Shown here: piece by piece, positions 12,381 through 24,235 of the stretch | Layout: each line of letters begins with the position of its first letter | Numbering within the stretch: position 1 is the first letter of the stretch | From: Anthonomus grandis grandis | Taxonomy: Eukaryota > Arthropoda > Insecta > Coleoptera > Curculionidae | Direction of reading: 5' to 3' | Length of the DNA: 64,000 nt | NCBI RefSeq assembly: GCF_022605725.1 | Contig: NC_065564.1 | Span: 4,876,698 to 4,940,697 of the forward strand | The notes under the pieces: generated by a model | Database searches by the model: none | What the model was told of the DNA's origin: nothing | The model's input: only the letters and a program-made list of their open reading frames with translations | Translations under genes and position numbers: made by a program

Positions 12381-13180
12381 ATGCTTAGGCACATCTTTAG
12401 AGCCTCCATCACTTTAACCAGGAGCAGTAGCGTTAAACCGGAAGAGAAGAGACTGACCGCCCATGACATCACGCCTCCCCCTCACCAAAAGAGGGTGTAC
12501 AAACAAGGAGAGTGGCGAAAAATTTCACCGTTCGAACCCAAAAGTATTTCCTGCCTAACCTGTCAGTTCCATTACTGCAAACCCTGTTTGTTCCAGATAA
12601 AATCGAATGGGTGCTTGCCAGACTGGACGACCTGCTAAACTGGGGCCACAGAGGCTCCCTCTGGCCGATGACCTTTGGTCTGGCGTGCTGTGCGGTCGAA
12701 ATGATGCATATCGCAGCCCCCCGTTACGATATGGACAGGTGAGTCTCATTACGTCATTAACAAATCGACTTTCACTAGAACCTTCCAGATATGGAGTGGT
12801 GTTTAGGGCCTCACCAAGACAAACGGACGTCATAATAGTAGCCGGCACCGTCACCAACAAAATGGCGGTGGCCTTCAGGAGGGTCTACGACCAAATGCCC
12901 CAGCCCAAATGGGTTATTTCGATGGGCAGTTGCGCTAATGGCGGAGGGTCAGTAGACCCCAAATTTTCCTTGTGATTATTCACAATTTTTTTTCTTTAGT
13001 TATTATCATTACTCTTATGCGGTCGTAAGAGGTTGCGATCGAATCGTCCCCGTAGATATTTACGTTCCAGGATGCCCGCCCACCTGCGAGGCCCTCATGT
13101 ACGGGGTGCTAATGTTGCAAAGGAAGGTGAAAAGGCAAAACTCCATACAGATGTGGTACAGGAGCAATTTCGGAAAATAG
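12381..13180 (+). CDS. NDUFS7: NADH dehydrogenase (complex I) iron-sulfur subunit 7, PSST/20 kDa
   Basis: This is a core subunit of the matrix arm of mitochondrial complex I. It holds cluster N2, which passes electrons to ubiquinone. I place four exons: 12381-12543, 12597-12738, 12789-12947 and 13000-13180. They join in frame (645 bases, 214 residues) with GT..AG introns of 53, 50 and 52 bases. The hallmark [19 protein letters not shown] is followed by APRYDMDR and [14 protein letters not shown], then [10 protein letters not shown] and [15 protein letters not shown]. The four N2 cysteines are present as C85, C86, C150 and C180. The first roughly 45 residues are basic and hydroxylated, as expected of a mitochondrial presequence. 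Just before the core, the segment reads [15 protein letters not shown], where family members I know usually have something like SPYAVxKLDDLxNW. The first intron is inferred from a good acceptor (TGTTTGTTCCAG) and a frame change. The gene appears intact. Confidence 0.93.
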
Positions 13181-13319
13181 TTGGGTTATGTAGTAATATA
13201 TAGTGTGTTCGTCCAGAAATCCAGGTTTATTTGCTTGATTTGTAAGCAACGGTCTTTTATCCAGGTCCTCAGAGTCATTCCAGGATTGAACCAACGATGT
13301 CAATGAGACTAAAAGTTAT

Positions 13320-14100
13320 CTCTGAATCATGGTTATTTTTTAATTAATTCTAGGTCGATGACTGCAAAATCATTCCGTTGATTACCTAATCAATTCGCAG
13401 TTGAGGCTGGCTTATTTGATTAATAAGATTATCCTTGACTCAATCAATGCTAAGTGATGTTCTCTGAATCATGCGTTGATTATGATGATCAATTCAATTC
13501 GCTACTAATGTAAGCTTAGCTAAATCATCACAATGATTGTATTCATACTCAGTTAATGAATTTTGGTGTAATCATTATGATTACTGATAAATCAATTCGC
13601 AGAATTATTGGAAATGAATCAGAAGAATTATTGTAACAATTCCAGGTCATTGACTCTTTATTATGATAATTTAATCAATTCGCTAACGTTAGGAATCCTC
13701 CCTATTATTGACAATTGTGAGTTTCAGCTAAATGTCTTTAGTGTATTGATTATTTAATTAATTCGCGGCTGATGCGAGCTTATTTGAATCATTATAATCA
13801 CTGATTCATTATCGCTCCTGAAACTGTGAAAAAATATTGAGTTTTGACCAATTTTTTCATGCTTCCTATTTCATAGCAATTATCAATCGATCAGCAATTC
13901 TAGGATCAATTGATTCGATGATGATGTGGGTTTACCTGAATAAAAACAATAATTATAATGATTCAGAGTGATGACCCTCGGTGTAATCATTCTGAAGGTT
14001 AACGCAACCTTCTCGTCAATTCGCGACGAACACAGACTGATTATCTAATCAATTCGCAGTTGATCTGAATCATATAATAATCTTTATAACGCCTGCTGGC
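13320..14100. repeat. degenerate tandem repeat with TAATCAATTCGC
   Basis: Diverged units are marked by TAATCAATTCGCAGTTGATG-like strings near 13385, 13490, 13590, 13675, 13755, 13900 and 14045, roughly every 80-140 bases. TGAATCAT and TTGATTATGAT phrases lie between them. It lies directly downstream of NDUFS7. No coding content is seen. Confidence 0.6.
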
Positions 14101-15230
14101 AGAATGATGATTTTCGGTTAATCTATTGATCCCTAAGATGTTTAAAAGCTGTCGAAGTGAAAAAGGGAATAAAAAAAATCGTATACGGGACGCGGACATT
14201 TTGGCGAGCAACAAAGCGTAACGGGGAAGCGTCGCGACGTCCAGCGTCCGAAACTGAACCAATAATCCGGCCAATAAAACAAGCTGGACCTGGAAAACCA
14301 TTAAAGGAATCGGGGCTCCCGATTATCTGTATCGATTTACGGTCGATCCTTATTGCCTCGCCGAATCCGGGACGATTATTGTTCGGCCGCACTTTAAACG
14401 TTGTTCACTTTTGCCGCATTTAATATTTCTGGATTTCAACTTCGATGATTCGACTTAAATGTGTTGTTGTTGTTTCGACTTTCGGGCGCAGAGGGTTTTA
14501 TCCAATTCAGGGACTTTATTTCCCCGGTGGTAACATTTTGTCCTTAAAAAAAAAAAAAAGAAAAAGGGAGGTAACGCATCTTTTGATTTTCGCTCCCTGA
14601 GGAACCGACTCCTGCGTACACGCTTTAGCGAAGGTATAAGAGGATATTGTAAAAGTAAACGGCAGTTTTCTTTCTTTGCTCTCACTCTCTCTCTGGCTTC
14701 TTAAGGGAAATATTACCCGGAGGGTCTCTCCTGGCAAGGATATATCTATTAAGACAAACAATTTGCTTAAGAAAAAGAGTCCTTTTTATATCTCCCGGCC
14801 GCCCTATATACCTATATACAATATCCATGTCGCATTGTCAAGGGCAAATAAAAATCCTCCCTCCGGGATTTTATTGTGAGGTGTCGTAGGCGTGAGGAAC
14901 GTAATTGAATGGATGTAAAAATACCATTCCAATCAAATCGGAATACGTGATCTTAAATCTGTCGTTTCGAAATCGGGAGGGGGACTCATGCCTCTTCCGG
15001 TTTCTTCCCTTTAAAGTAGCGGGAAATTCGACGATGTAAGAAGGTACAAGCCACGTTCCAAATTCAGTCAAACTTTCTTTTGTTCTTGTGACTTTTCGAG
15101 CGGTTAAAGTATAAATCTTTTTGTATAACAGGCGGTTGAAGGGCTCCCTCTATTTGTTCCGGACGTCAAGGATTTTTTTTTGTTTTTGCACGCACTTCAG
15201 TAAGCATCTCACTGCCGCCTGACAAAAGCG
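14100..15230. other. gene-free single-copy DNA
   Basis: No gene recognised. Overlapping open frames of 66-89 codons on both strands near 14120-14760 have no domain. A poly-A tract is at about 14547-14559. Confidence 0.5.
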
Positions 15231-16860
15231 ATAATGACTTCAAGTATGTTAAAATAATTAAAAACGACTTCGAGGCATTATCTCAACAGCCTAAAGATAT
15301 TTGGAAATTGGTCAACGGTCAACAAGTGCCTTAAAATCATTAGATTTAATAGATGATGACATCAACAAATTATTTTAAGTGCCTAAAAATATGTAGAAAT
15401 GACTTCAAAAAATTATTTCTAAGTGTTTATAAATATTGAGACATGGCATTAACTACCTGGAATAACAAGGAAATTAAATCGAGTGTCTTAAAATAATTAG
15501 AAGCGTTTTCAAGACAATCTTTCAGGTCTAAAGGGGACTGCACAAAGTCTCGGTCTCATATTTTTTTTAAGGTAAGTTTACACGTGTTTCTCTCCTAAGG
15601 GAAACACGAGACCCTAAAAATCTTAGCGCTAAAAAGGCTACAACATGGTTTCAAGTCCAGTGTGCGTGTTTAATGTGACTTGAAACCATGTCTAAGATAT
15701 TGAAGGTCTGATGATGCTCTTAGAAGCGAAACACGTGTAACCGACTTTTTGAATTGGGATTTTTTTTTTTTAAAGTTGAGAGCGAGGCTTTGTATAGTCC
15801 CTTTTAGATTTTAGAATCTAAATCTCTTTGAGAAAATGGACGACTTCTATTAATTATTTCAGGTGCCTTAAAAAATTAAAAATTACTTCAACTGCCTGGA
15901 AGAAATTAGAAAATATTCCTAGTGCCTTGAAATAATTAGAAATGACTTCCAAAATAATTTCAAAAGACTTAAAATACATAGAAAAGACTTCAAATGCCTG
16001 GAATAAATTAAGAAATTATTCCAAAAAGTTATTTTAAGAATATGTAGAAATGGCTTCAAATGCCTGAAAGAAATAGAAAACAAAATCGAGTGTCTTTCAA
16101 TAATTAGAAGCGACTTCAAGAAATTATTTCAGGTGCCTGAAAATACGTAGAAAAGACTTCAACATGAGAAATTACATCAAGTACCTTAAAATAATTAGAA
16201 GCGACTTCAACACATTATTTCAAAAGCCTCAAAGTATTTAGAAATGACTTCAACTACCTGGCCGAAATTAGACATTATTTAAAGGATCTAAGAATATTGA
16301 GAAACGGGCTAGAACTGCCTAGAAGAATTAAAAAATGATACCAAGTGTCTCGAAATATCTAGAAACGACTTTAAGACATCATTTCATGTGCCTAAAATAT
16401 TTAAAATCGCTCAACTGCCTGGACGAAACATTGGAGGACGACAAGGGCCTTAAAAAAATTAAAAACCACTACAAGAAATAATTTCTAGTGCCTTAAATAA
16501 CTAGGAATGGCTTCAACTGCCTGAAAGACTTAAAAAAATTATATTGGGTTTCTAAAAATAATTAGAAACGACTTTAAGACATCATTTCAGGTGCCTAAAA
16601 TATTTGAAATGGCTTAACTACCTGGACGAAATAAGAGGACGACAAGTGCCTTAAAATAATTTGAAACTACTTCAAGAAAAACTTTCTAGCGCCTTAAGAT
16701 AAGTAGAAATGACTGCAACTTTCTGTAAGAATTGAGAAATTATGACAAGTGCCTTAGAAAAATTACGAACGCCTCCAACTACCTGGAGCATATGACGTTA
16801 AGAGCCTTAAAAAAATAAGAAATAATGGTTTGACCAGGTTGGAAGAACTGAAAACTGAAG
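15230..16860. repeat. tandem repeat array with GACTTCAACTGCCTGGA
   Basis: A long degenerate array alternates two half-units. One resembles AAATGACTTCAACTGCCTGGAAGAAATTAGAAATTAT. The other resembles AGTGCCTTAAAATAATTAGAAACGACTTCAAGACATTATTTCA. Combined units are about 110 bp. The short motif is the reverse complement of the one in the 31-33 kb array. The foldback element at 15527-15808 interrupts the array. Confidence 0.75.
15527..15808. mobile_element. foldback (inverted-repeat) element
   Basis: The two ends are inverted copies. The left end reads TCTAAAGGGGACTGCACAAA. The reverse complement of the right end reads TCTAAAAGGGACTATACAAA, and both then continue into CTCG. Further in, TTTACACGTGTTTC pairs with GAAACACGTGTAA, GACC with GGTC, and ATCTTAG with CTAAGAT. 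At the centre ACATGGTTTCAAGT (15643-15656) faces its exact complement at 15678-15691. The whole 282 bases can therefore fold as one long, interrupted hairpin. It encodes nothing and splits the surrounding tandem array, so it probably inserted there. A flanking target-site duplication could not be separated from the termini. Confidence 0.7.
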
Positions 16861-17990
16861 CTTTGATTGCCTGAACAATCATTTCATCTGGATTTCTTTG
16901 ATTTCTATCAAAAAGGCACCCTTAAACCACTCAGAAAAGGTCAAAATATCAACCAAATCTTAATATAATTATAGTCCACAAGAATATATGGGTATATCTG
17001 TATACTATCTGTAATCCACACTCGTAATCACTCTTAAACAACGACGTTGCAGAGCAAACATTTTGGCCATATGTGCTGAGTGACTCCAATTAATTAGATT
17101 ATACGTCATAAAGATACGGAGCTAGCCAGGTTACGGATAAGATAAGGATATTTTGTTATTATAGTGACCATTTTCTCCTCATAACATTACCATATTAAAT
17201 TTTTACCGAAAATAACACCCAAGAAGTTCACAGACACATCCAAGGCCTTCGATAACTAGCAGCATCACGAAGGAAAAAAGTTATCTGTTGGGTCTTTGCC
17301 TCATTCAAACTCTATACATTAGAAACAGTCTAGTTTCTCCGAAAAACAGTTGACTCGTGTATGCTAAGACATGTATTTAATTAAATAGTCATCAGAATAC
17401 AAGTAATGGATGGTAGATTTAGGACGTTAATTATGGTTTAATCAAGTTTCTGTTTGCGGCAAAACCCTGTTAAAACTATCGGAAAATATGCCCCAGCTGA
17501 ATTTCAACCCTTTAACCGTGACACAAATTTGCCAACTACCCGTCGCATTCGTTCGCCGTTTTCGCCCCACGTAAATTGTTAAGCGCAACAGTAAAATCTT
17601 TTGAAAATGTCCTTCGAGGCGCGAATTTTTAATTAGCCCGCGTGCTGCACGCTTTAAATGCGGTATTTCAAAGACAATGGGGTTTTTATTTCGGCTAAAC
17701 GACGGTGCCGTCGCTATTTATGACACGCCCAATGTGTACCAGTTTTTGTCTTTTTTTTACAAGAGCATAAAATTAACTAAAGGGACTCCGGACCAATGGA
17801 ATCTCCCGTTTAATACACCGAGAGTCGCGCTAGATTGATTCGCCATAAATGATCCTAAACTAACATAAAATAAATTTTAAATTACACGTCGTAAAAGTGT
17901 AAATGGATTTCTATAAAAATCGCATTATAAGCGGTAGTTTATCCCTTAACTATAGTATTACCGATTTACGATTTTATCTGTAACTTTTAA
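16860..17990. other. gene-free DNA with a possible RT scrap
   Basis: No gene recognised. Near 17225-17258 the + strand reads KKFTDTSKAFDN followed by a stop. That resembles the FxDxSKAFDxV motif of non-LTR reverse transcriptases, but the similarity is only about a dozen residues long. From about 17430 on the DNA is single-copy. Confidence 0.4.
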
Positions 17991-18319
17991 CAGTGGGCCA
18001 AAATATTATTGTGGCCAAAAACGTGTCATAGGCCTAAATCTGGTGTGCCAGCAGTCTTCGAGTTAACTACAGTGTGTCCCAAATTGGGTGTACATGTATG
18101 GGTATCTTGGAAGCTATAAGAGATAGAAAATTGGTTAAATGAAGAAAGTTTTAAGGAATTTAATTGCCAATCCAATGTCGCTTTGTGAACGATTTTATCT
18201 TTTTTCATTTCTCAAATATTTTGAAAAGACCAAAAAATTGCGTTTTCGAAAAGTCCTGTTTTTTTTATTTTAATATATTTTTAAAATCTGTAAAAACACT
18301 CTGTATATGGCGCCCACTG
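17991..18319. mobile_element. MITE-like element with CAGTGGGC termini
   Basis: The segment starts CAGTGGGCC at 17991 and ends GGCGCCCACTG at 18319, which are short terminal inverted repeats (CAGTGGGC against GCCCACTG). A second CAGTGTGTCCCAAATTGGG string lies inside near 18070. The bases flanking the right end are TA and those at the left are AA, so a TA target duplication as in Tc1/mariner elements is possible but imperfect. The 329-bp length and the lack of coding sequence suit a non-autonomous DNA transposon. Confidence 0.5.
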
Positions 18320-18544
18320 TACCCAAAAGAGACAAGAATAAAGGTATAATTTGCAATTGGAAGCTCTTGAGCTACCATCGAAGAATTTTAATAGGGGTGC
18401 AATGTAAATAATGGTCATTTTAGTGGAAGACATGGGTTAAAGCTTCACATGTAATAAACCGTTCAATTTACTGACTTTTCTCGCCTAAAAAATGATAACC
18501 CCATCATTTCTTAATTCTTTCACGATCACTATTTAGTCATCTCG

Positions 18545-18835
18545 AGATGTGACATAAAATGGTGCCATTTATTGGTAGAAGTGGCAAGGCATTAAAATAT
18601 AACTGGAAGAGTAGGGATTCCAAGACAGGGACCTATAATGGAAACTTGCACTTTCTGTGAGGAACAATAATTGTCAAAGTTGACCTTCTGAACACGACCT
18701 GAAAAGTAGGATCCAAACAGTTCCAAGGACGAGCCTCGAAAGCCATATCTCTCTAGTTTCGACCACAATATTCAGTGATCCACACAATCAAATGCTTTGG
18801 ATACATCAGAGAATACCACTGGACCCTAATATCTT
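18545..18835 (-). pseudogene. reverse transcriptase fragment of a non-LTR retrotransposon
   Basis: The minus strand reads VFSDVSKAFDCVDH, a stop, then ILWSKLERYGFRGSSLELF, GSYFSGRVQKVNFDN and CSSQKVQ. These match the order of the reverse transcriptase fingers/palm region of CR1/Jockey-like elements, (Y/F)LDxSKAFDxVDHxILLxKLExYGxRG, with a stop replacing one codon. The frame is lost soon after the GPCLGIP segment, which matches the usual GVPQGSxLGP. It is a short, 5'- and 3'-truncated dead copy. Confidence 0.78.
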
Positions 18836-18879
18836 TGTGCAGAGGAACAAGCACTCGACTCTAAAGACAGACAAGAAAT

Positions 18880-19740
18880 ATGGCATCAATTGCCTGGAAG
18901 AAATAACTTCCATTGCCAAGAAACCCTGTTATCAGAGATCTGATTGCGAAAGACCTAAAGTGTGACTTTAAATGCTAAAATGGTTCAACAGTGCGGAAAT
19001 CCTAGTGTTTTCTAACAAATTATACAAACGAGTCTAAATAAAAAGTGGTGTAAAAGCAATTTAAGAGGTAATATTTCGTTGGCCAACTCCGCTCCCGGAT
19101 ATTTCCCAGATTTAACAACTTTCGCCACAGTTTTAGGACCTAAACTAGATTCCGCGCCACCGGAGATAAATATATGATAAGCCGCGGCTCTAATTTCGCC
19201 TCCGTCGGAATTATATTTTCTTTTTAACGGTATATACCACGTTTTAATGAAACGCTAAATAAGGGAAATTATGGAGGAAATGTCCCGCTTATTGTCGTCC
19301 ATTTACAAAAAGAAAAATTCGCGGAAAATCTCTCTTTTGTACCTCGGGATATCCGGGACGGGATGCCTCTTAATAATTCAACCTCGAATGCTCCTGCAGG
19401 CAATAATGTACGTCAGATATTTTAATATTAAAACGTTTGAACGAAATGCCTCTTGTGAGCAACAAGGCCCTTTATTTCTCGGCAATCCATAAACGTTTGT
19501 CATCCCGGAACGTTTCATAAATCACCTGCTCTCGTAATTTTGCAAGTTTCACGAAGAGAAAAGAAACAACTTTATATTTTCCTTTGTATATCCGTTAAAA
19601 GAGGTCGCGCGCTTAGACGAGCCGCTTTTGTATAGTGCATCGCGAAAATATTTATGAATGAAATGTTTGTTCGGATTACGTATCATTTTTTTAAAAAGGA
19701 AACTCCTTGAATTTAAGACACTTTTGACCATTAATCCTTG
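18880..19740. other. gene-free single-copy DNA
   Basis: No gene recognised. A single CAATTGCCTGGAAG motif is near 18886. Open frames of 60-73 codons here have no domain. Confidence 0.5.
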
Positions 19741-21330
19741 GCGCGTTTTTTAGGTATTTTGCCAAGGAGGCAGTTCAGTTAAAAAAAACAATGTCAATAC
19801 CTGCTTTAGAAAAATGTTGTTTTAACAATTCTTATAGAGAATTTCCTTGACTATAACTAAACTCCTTACACCTTTCCTCATAAACCCTACTGCTATTAAG
19901 ATAGTTGCCAACGAGGCAAGCTGAGGCATAAGGAATCATTTGAAACTTAGACGTCGCGTATCTTAAGAACAGTTGCTCTAAAAAAATGGTTTTACAATTC
20001 CGATAGAGAATTACCTTGGCTGCAACTTAACCCCCTACACTTTTCCTTATAAAGCCTACTGTTATTGAGGTATTAGCCAACGAGGCAAGCCGAGGCATAA
20101 AAGAAGAACACCAAATTCTTGGACGTTCGATCTGTAACCTCAACAAGACCCTATGGTGGTTGCCTTAAATTATACAAGTATATATTGAATATATACTTGT
20201 TCGATGTCAACTTCTTCTGCTGAAGACCTTTTCCAAGGTTTGTGTCTAAGATTAATGTCTTCTCATTCTCTCAGACTTCTTTAATCTATTAATTTTCTGT
20301 TGAATCTAGATCTCTTATTGATTGAGCATGTCATTGATTTGAGCTGTATTTTTTACTTATTCATAATCTTTCTCTTCAATATCCTCTTGTTCGTTGTCTT
20401 CTTCTTCCTTTAACGTCTTCTTGGCTAATACAGCTTACCTCCTTACACTTTTCTTAGTAAATCCTACTGTTATTGAAATATTTGACAACGAGGCAAGGGA
20501 GGCATAAAATTTAGTTTTTGCAATTCTTTGAGGGTATTTCGTTGTCTACAACTTAAGTCCTTACACTTTTCGTTATAAATGCTACTGGTATTGACAAGTT
20601 GTACATCCTGGCAAGCTGAGGCATAAAAAGTTAATTCAAACGTTGACGCCTCGGATCTTGAGAACAGGTGCTTTAAGAAAAAATGTTTTTTTCATTCTTA
20701 TAGAGGATTTTCTTGGTCACAACTGAACTCCCTACATTTTTCTAGATAAATCCTACTGTAATTGATATATTTGCCAATGAGGCAAGCTGAAGCATAAATA
20801 ATTATTTCAAAACTTTGACGCCTCGTATCTTAGGAACAATTGCTCTGAGAAAAAACTGTTTTTGCAATTGCTATAGAGGATTTCCTTAGCTACAATTTAA
20901 CTCCCTACACTTTTTTTCATAAATCTTGCTGTTATTGAGGTATTTGCCAACGAGGCAAGCTGAGGCATAAAACAAGAACACCAAATTCTTGGACGTAGAA
21001 CCTCGTATCAAGTCGTTGCCTCGAAGTCGTTATTTCTTTTTTGTACTCTTTATTTATAACTTCTTGTTTGATGTCACATTCTTCTGCTGAAGACCTTTTC
21101 CAAGGTTTCCAAGGGTCTTCCCATTCTCACAGATTCAGACCTCTTTGACCCATTCATCTTCTGCTGACTCTAGACACCTCAAGAGATAGGGTTGTGCTGT
21201 ATTTGTCTCTTGTTCGTTGTCTTCTTCAATGTCTCCTTGGCTGATACATTCATTCCTGAGAATGTCCTTGGCTATACCTCCTTACACTTTTACAGTTAAC
21301 CGTGACTGTGTTTGAGATATCGGTAAAGGA
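19740..21330. repeat. tandem repeat array, unit about 170 bp
   Basis: Units are marked by CAACGAGGCAAGCTGAGGCA (19909, 20079, 20487, 20609, 20776, 20950 and variants). Each is followed by an AACTTTGACGCCTCGTATCT-like line, then by GCTCTGAGAAAAA, TATAGAGGATTTCCTTGGCT and ACTCCCTACACTTTT. Two inserts near 20180-20440 and 21060-21270 carry CTTCTGCTGAAGACCTTTTC and CTTGTTCGTTGTCTTCTTC and are themselves duplicates of one another. No coding content is seen. Confidence 0.75.
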
Positions 21331-21339
21331 GGCCAATTG

Positions 21340-22500
21340 AGGGGCCCTCTATAAGACAAAACAATCGGCGTCCTTGTTGCCGCAATGCTTGTCAAATCGG
21401 GGCAAACAGCTCGGATTGCGGCCCCGCGGGTGTTCCACCTATAACCTTCGGCAACAAATCAAATCCCACCGCAAATCATTGTTAATGAAAATCGCGTCAA
21501 TACGGGAAATTTACGTCCGAGGGCCGCCCGGTTATAATGAGAGGCCGATCCATAATACACGTCGGATGATTGTGCCTCGGGGGATCGATCATTTCAGTTT
21601 ATTCATCCCTTATATAGGGAAGAATAATTCCGAGGGGCGATTTCCATAAATAAATTTTTACTAAGAATGAGAATCGGGACCGTTTGAACTCCCTCTTCCT
21701 CCTTCTTTTGCTGCTGCTGCTGCTGCTGCTGCTCACTCCGTCCGAACTTTTCGGAAACTTTCCGAATGAAAAGTTTTTTCGCGAAACGGCAAAAGGCGTT
21801 TGGTGTCCTTTGGTTCGCTCCCCCGAAAGCAAATTGAAACCTTACGGGAAACTTTTTAAATGAACTAACGGGAATTTTAGCCGAGTGAATTTTATTGATG
21901 ACGAAAACTTTATGGAATTATGGTTTTTTTTATTGCCGCTCTGGAAAATTGGATTTAAAACGATTTTTATTAAGTCAGTCGTTTTCGGTATTGTGAAAAT
22001 GTTCAGTCACCATTAGAAGAGAAAGAATGTATCGGAGGTAATTAAGGAAAGAAAGATAACGCACATGAAGGTACTAATGAGAAAGACGAAGAGTAACCAG
22101 AGGTTCCGGATTCAGATGAACAATTAACAGAGCGAAATGGGAAAAATTAGGAAAACAAGAGATGAAATGGAGAGAGAAGACTATATTAAAAGAAGTATTC
22201 CACCAGGAAGTATTGCATGAATCTTGTCGTCTCAAATAAATAATGATAAATAAAAACGACTTTTATTAAAAAATAAGATACCTAAGTACAATCGAAACCA
22301 AGAAAAAAATGTGTGTAAACTCAAAGGGCGAGGTCTAGCAAGCCGCTATTTTTGACATATATTATATAACTATTTTTCATTATTCTGGTATTTTCACATT
22401 TGTCTGTCCATTAGACATTGTCTAGATTTAAATTGATTTATATAAAAAAGTTTAAGATTGTCGGGTATGAGATTGTATATGCTGAAACATGGCTGTTTTA
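21340..22500. other. gene-free DNA with CTG microsatellite
   Basis: No gene recognised. A CTG run of about eight triplets is at 21710-21732. The frames of 77-91 codons around it have no domain. The microsatellite produces a poly-serine run on the minus strand. Confidence 0.5.
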
Positions 22501-22503
22501 TGT

Positions 22504-23060
22504 TGTGGTACAGTAAAAGCATGGTATGATAAGTGTTATTTCAAAGGAGAACAGGCGGATTTACTCAGGCCCATTAAAGCGTATCTGTCACAGAAGTACA
22601 CATTCTCGTTGTTGTGCAATATGTCCGATCCGACCGGTCAGTCCTCCGTTTGACCTTTGAGACAATCATTCAGGCGAGCCGTTCAGTACATCGTCCGTTC
22701 TGGCATTACTTCTAGGCAATTAAGGCCATTTGTTACAGGCAGTTGAAGCAATTTTTTCTGCCCAATTCTTTTGGGAATCATCTTCAATCCGTGAGGAAAT
22801 TAGTAAACTTTAAGACAGACTTTGAGCTTATCAAGGAAGGACTTGCTGCCAAGAGTGCAGTGGTCAATTGCCTGGAAGGAAAACAAGATTCTTTAAGTTC
22901 TCCCTTATCTATAAAGAGAGATACTCCTTAAAGGCTAAAAGGTTCAAGGCCTTTTTTTGTCATGACATTTTCCCTTGTCTATTATTACTCCATCATCACC
23001 AACGATGCAGCTCCTTATCTCAGGTTTAAGTTGTTAGTACCATCTTCTTGATAATTCTTC
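22504..23060 (+). repeat. dispersed element, copy 4
   Basis: It has the same order of parts as the copy at 1955-2580: TAAGTGTTATTTCAAAGGAG, TTGTTGTGCAATATGTCCGA, CGGTCAGTCCTCCG, CCGTTCAGTACATCG, then GGAAGGAAAACAAGATTCTT and AGGTTTAAGTTGTTAGTACC. It runs directly into the next copy at about 23080. Confidence 0.75.
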
Positions 23061-23079
23061 GCCAATGCTTTAAAGATTT

Positions 23080-23385
23080 CCTGAAGCCATTCCTGGATTC
23101 TTCCAGGTTGTTAAAGCGATTCCCAAGCCTTTGAAAAACTATTGCTGCGTTCGTTTAGATGGTTTCAGCTATTTTAAGAACTAATAAGCCCCCATTGTCG
23201 TGGTAAATAAATTTAAGTGGAACAAAGTGTAATTTTAAAGGAGAATAGATGGATTTACTCAGGGCCCTATTACAGAAGTACACAAACTCCTTGTTGTGAA
23301 ATATGTCCGATCCGCGTACCAGTCAGTACTCCGTTCGCCCTTTAAGACAATCATAAAGAAGCCGTTCAGTAATCCAAGAGCCCTT
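23080..23385 (+). repeat. dispersed element, copy 5
   Basis: It begins with a line around TTGAAAAACTATTGCTG and TGGTTTCAGCTATTTTAAGAA and continues through CCCCCATTGTCGTGG and the TCAGTACTCCGTTCG block. It stops where the 180-bp tandem array begins. Confidence 0.72.
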
Positions 23386-24235
23386 TTTATCCAGCTTTTT
23401 GGAAAGCAGGTAATGTCTGTATAAAGAAATTTGTAACCCCTGGCTAACTTGCTTTATAACATTGGTCTTAGTTTGGTAAGATTGGCTTCATTTTTACTTT
23501 AGAAGTTTTCCTGGAATATTCTTAAGCCTCCAGTAAAAGAATCAATCAAATCCATAAACTAGAACCCTTTTTATCCAGCTGTTTCTAAAGCAAGTCTTTT
23601 GTATGTGTAAAGAAATTTGTAATCCTGGGATAACTTGCTTTATAAATTTAGTCCTAGTGCTCAGATTGGTTTCATTTTTAATTTAGAAGTTTCCTTGAAA
23701 TATTCTTAAGCCTCCAGTAAAAAAATTAACCCAATTGATCAAGTAGAATACTTTTTATCCAGCTTTTTCCAAACCAAGTCCTGTATGTGTATAGAAATTT
23801 GTAACCCTTTCATAATTTGCTTTATAACTTTGAACCTAATGCTTCGATTGATTTAATTTTTATTTTAAAAGTTTCCTTGGAATATTCATAAGCTTTCGGT
23901 AAAAAATCAACGCAATTCACGAACTAAAAGCCTTTTTATGCAGATTTTTGGAAAGCAAGTCGTGTATCTGTAAAGAAATTTCTAACCCCTGCATAACTTG
24001 CTTTATAACTTTGGCCCTAGTGCTTCGATTGATTTAATTTTTATTTTAAAAGTTTCTTTGGAATATGTTCAAGTCTCCAATAACAGAATCAACCGAATCC
24101 ATGAATTAGAACCCTTTTTATCCAGCTTTTTGTAAAACATGCCTTGTATGTGTAAAGAAATTTATAACCCTTCGGTAACTTAGTTCATAAATTTGGTTTT
24201 AGTGCACATATTACTTTAATTTTCCCAGATTCCCA
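23385..24235 (+). repeat. tandem array, five units of about 180 bp
   Basis: Five units start with (C)CCTTTTTATCCAGCTTTT near 23388, 23566, 23750, 23931 and 24113. Each continues with GTGTAAAGAAATTTGTAACC, AACTTGCTTTATAAC, GATTGATTTAATTTTTA-like and GTTTCCTTGGAATATTC phrases. The array lies exactly between two copies of the dispersed element, so it may be an internal expansion of that element. Confidence 0.8.

Noticed and set aside
12381..12638. Reading the first NDUFS7 exon as a separate 85-codon gene
   Set aside because: The frame runs through a sound 53-base intron. Splicing it out joins the presequence to the conserved subunit in phase.
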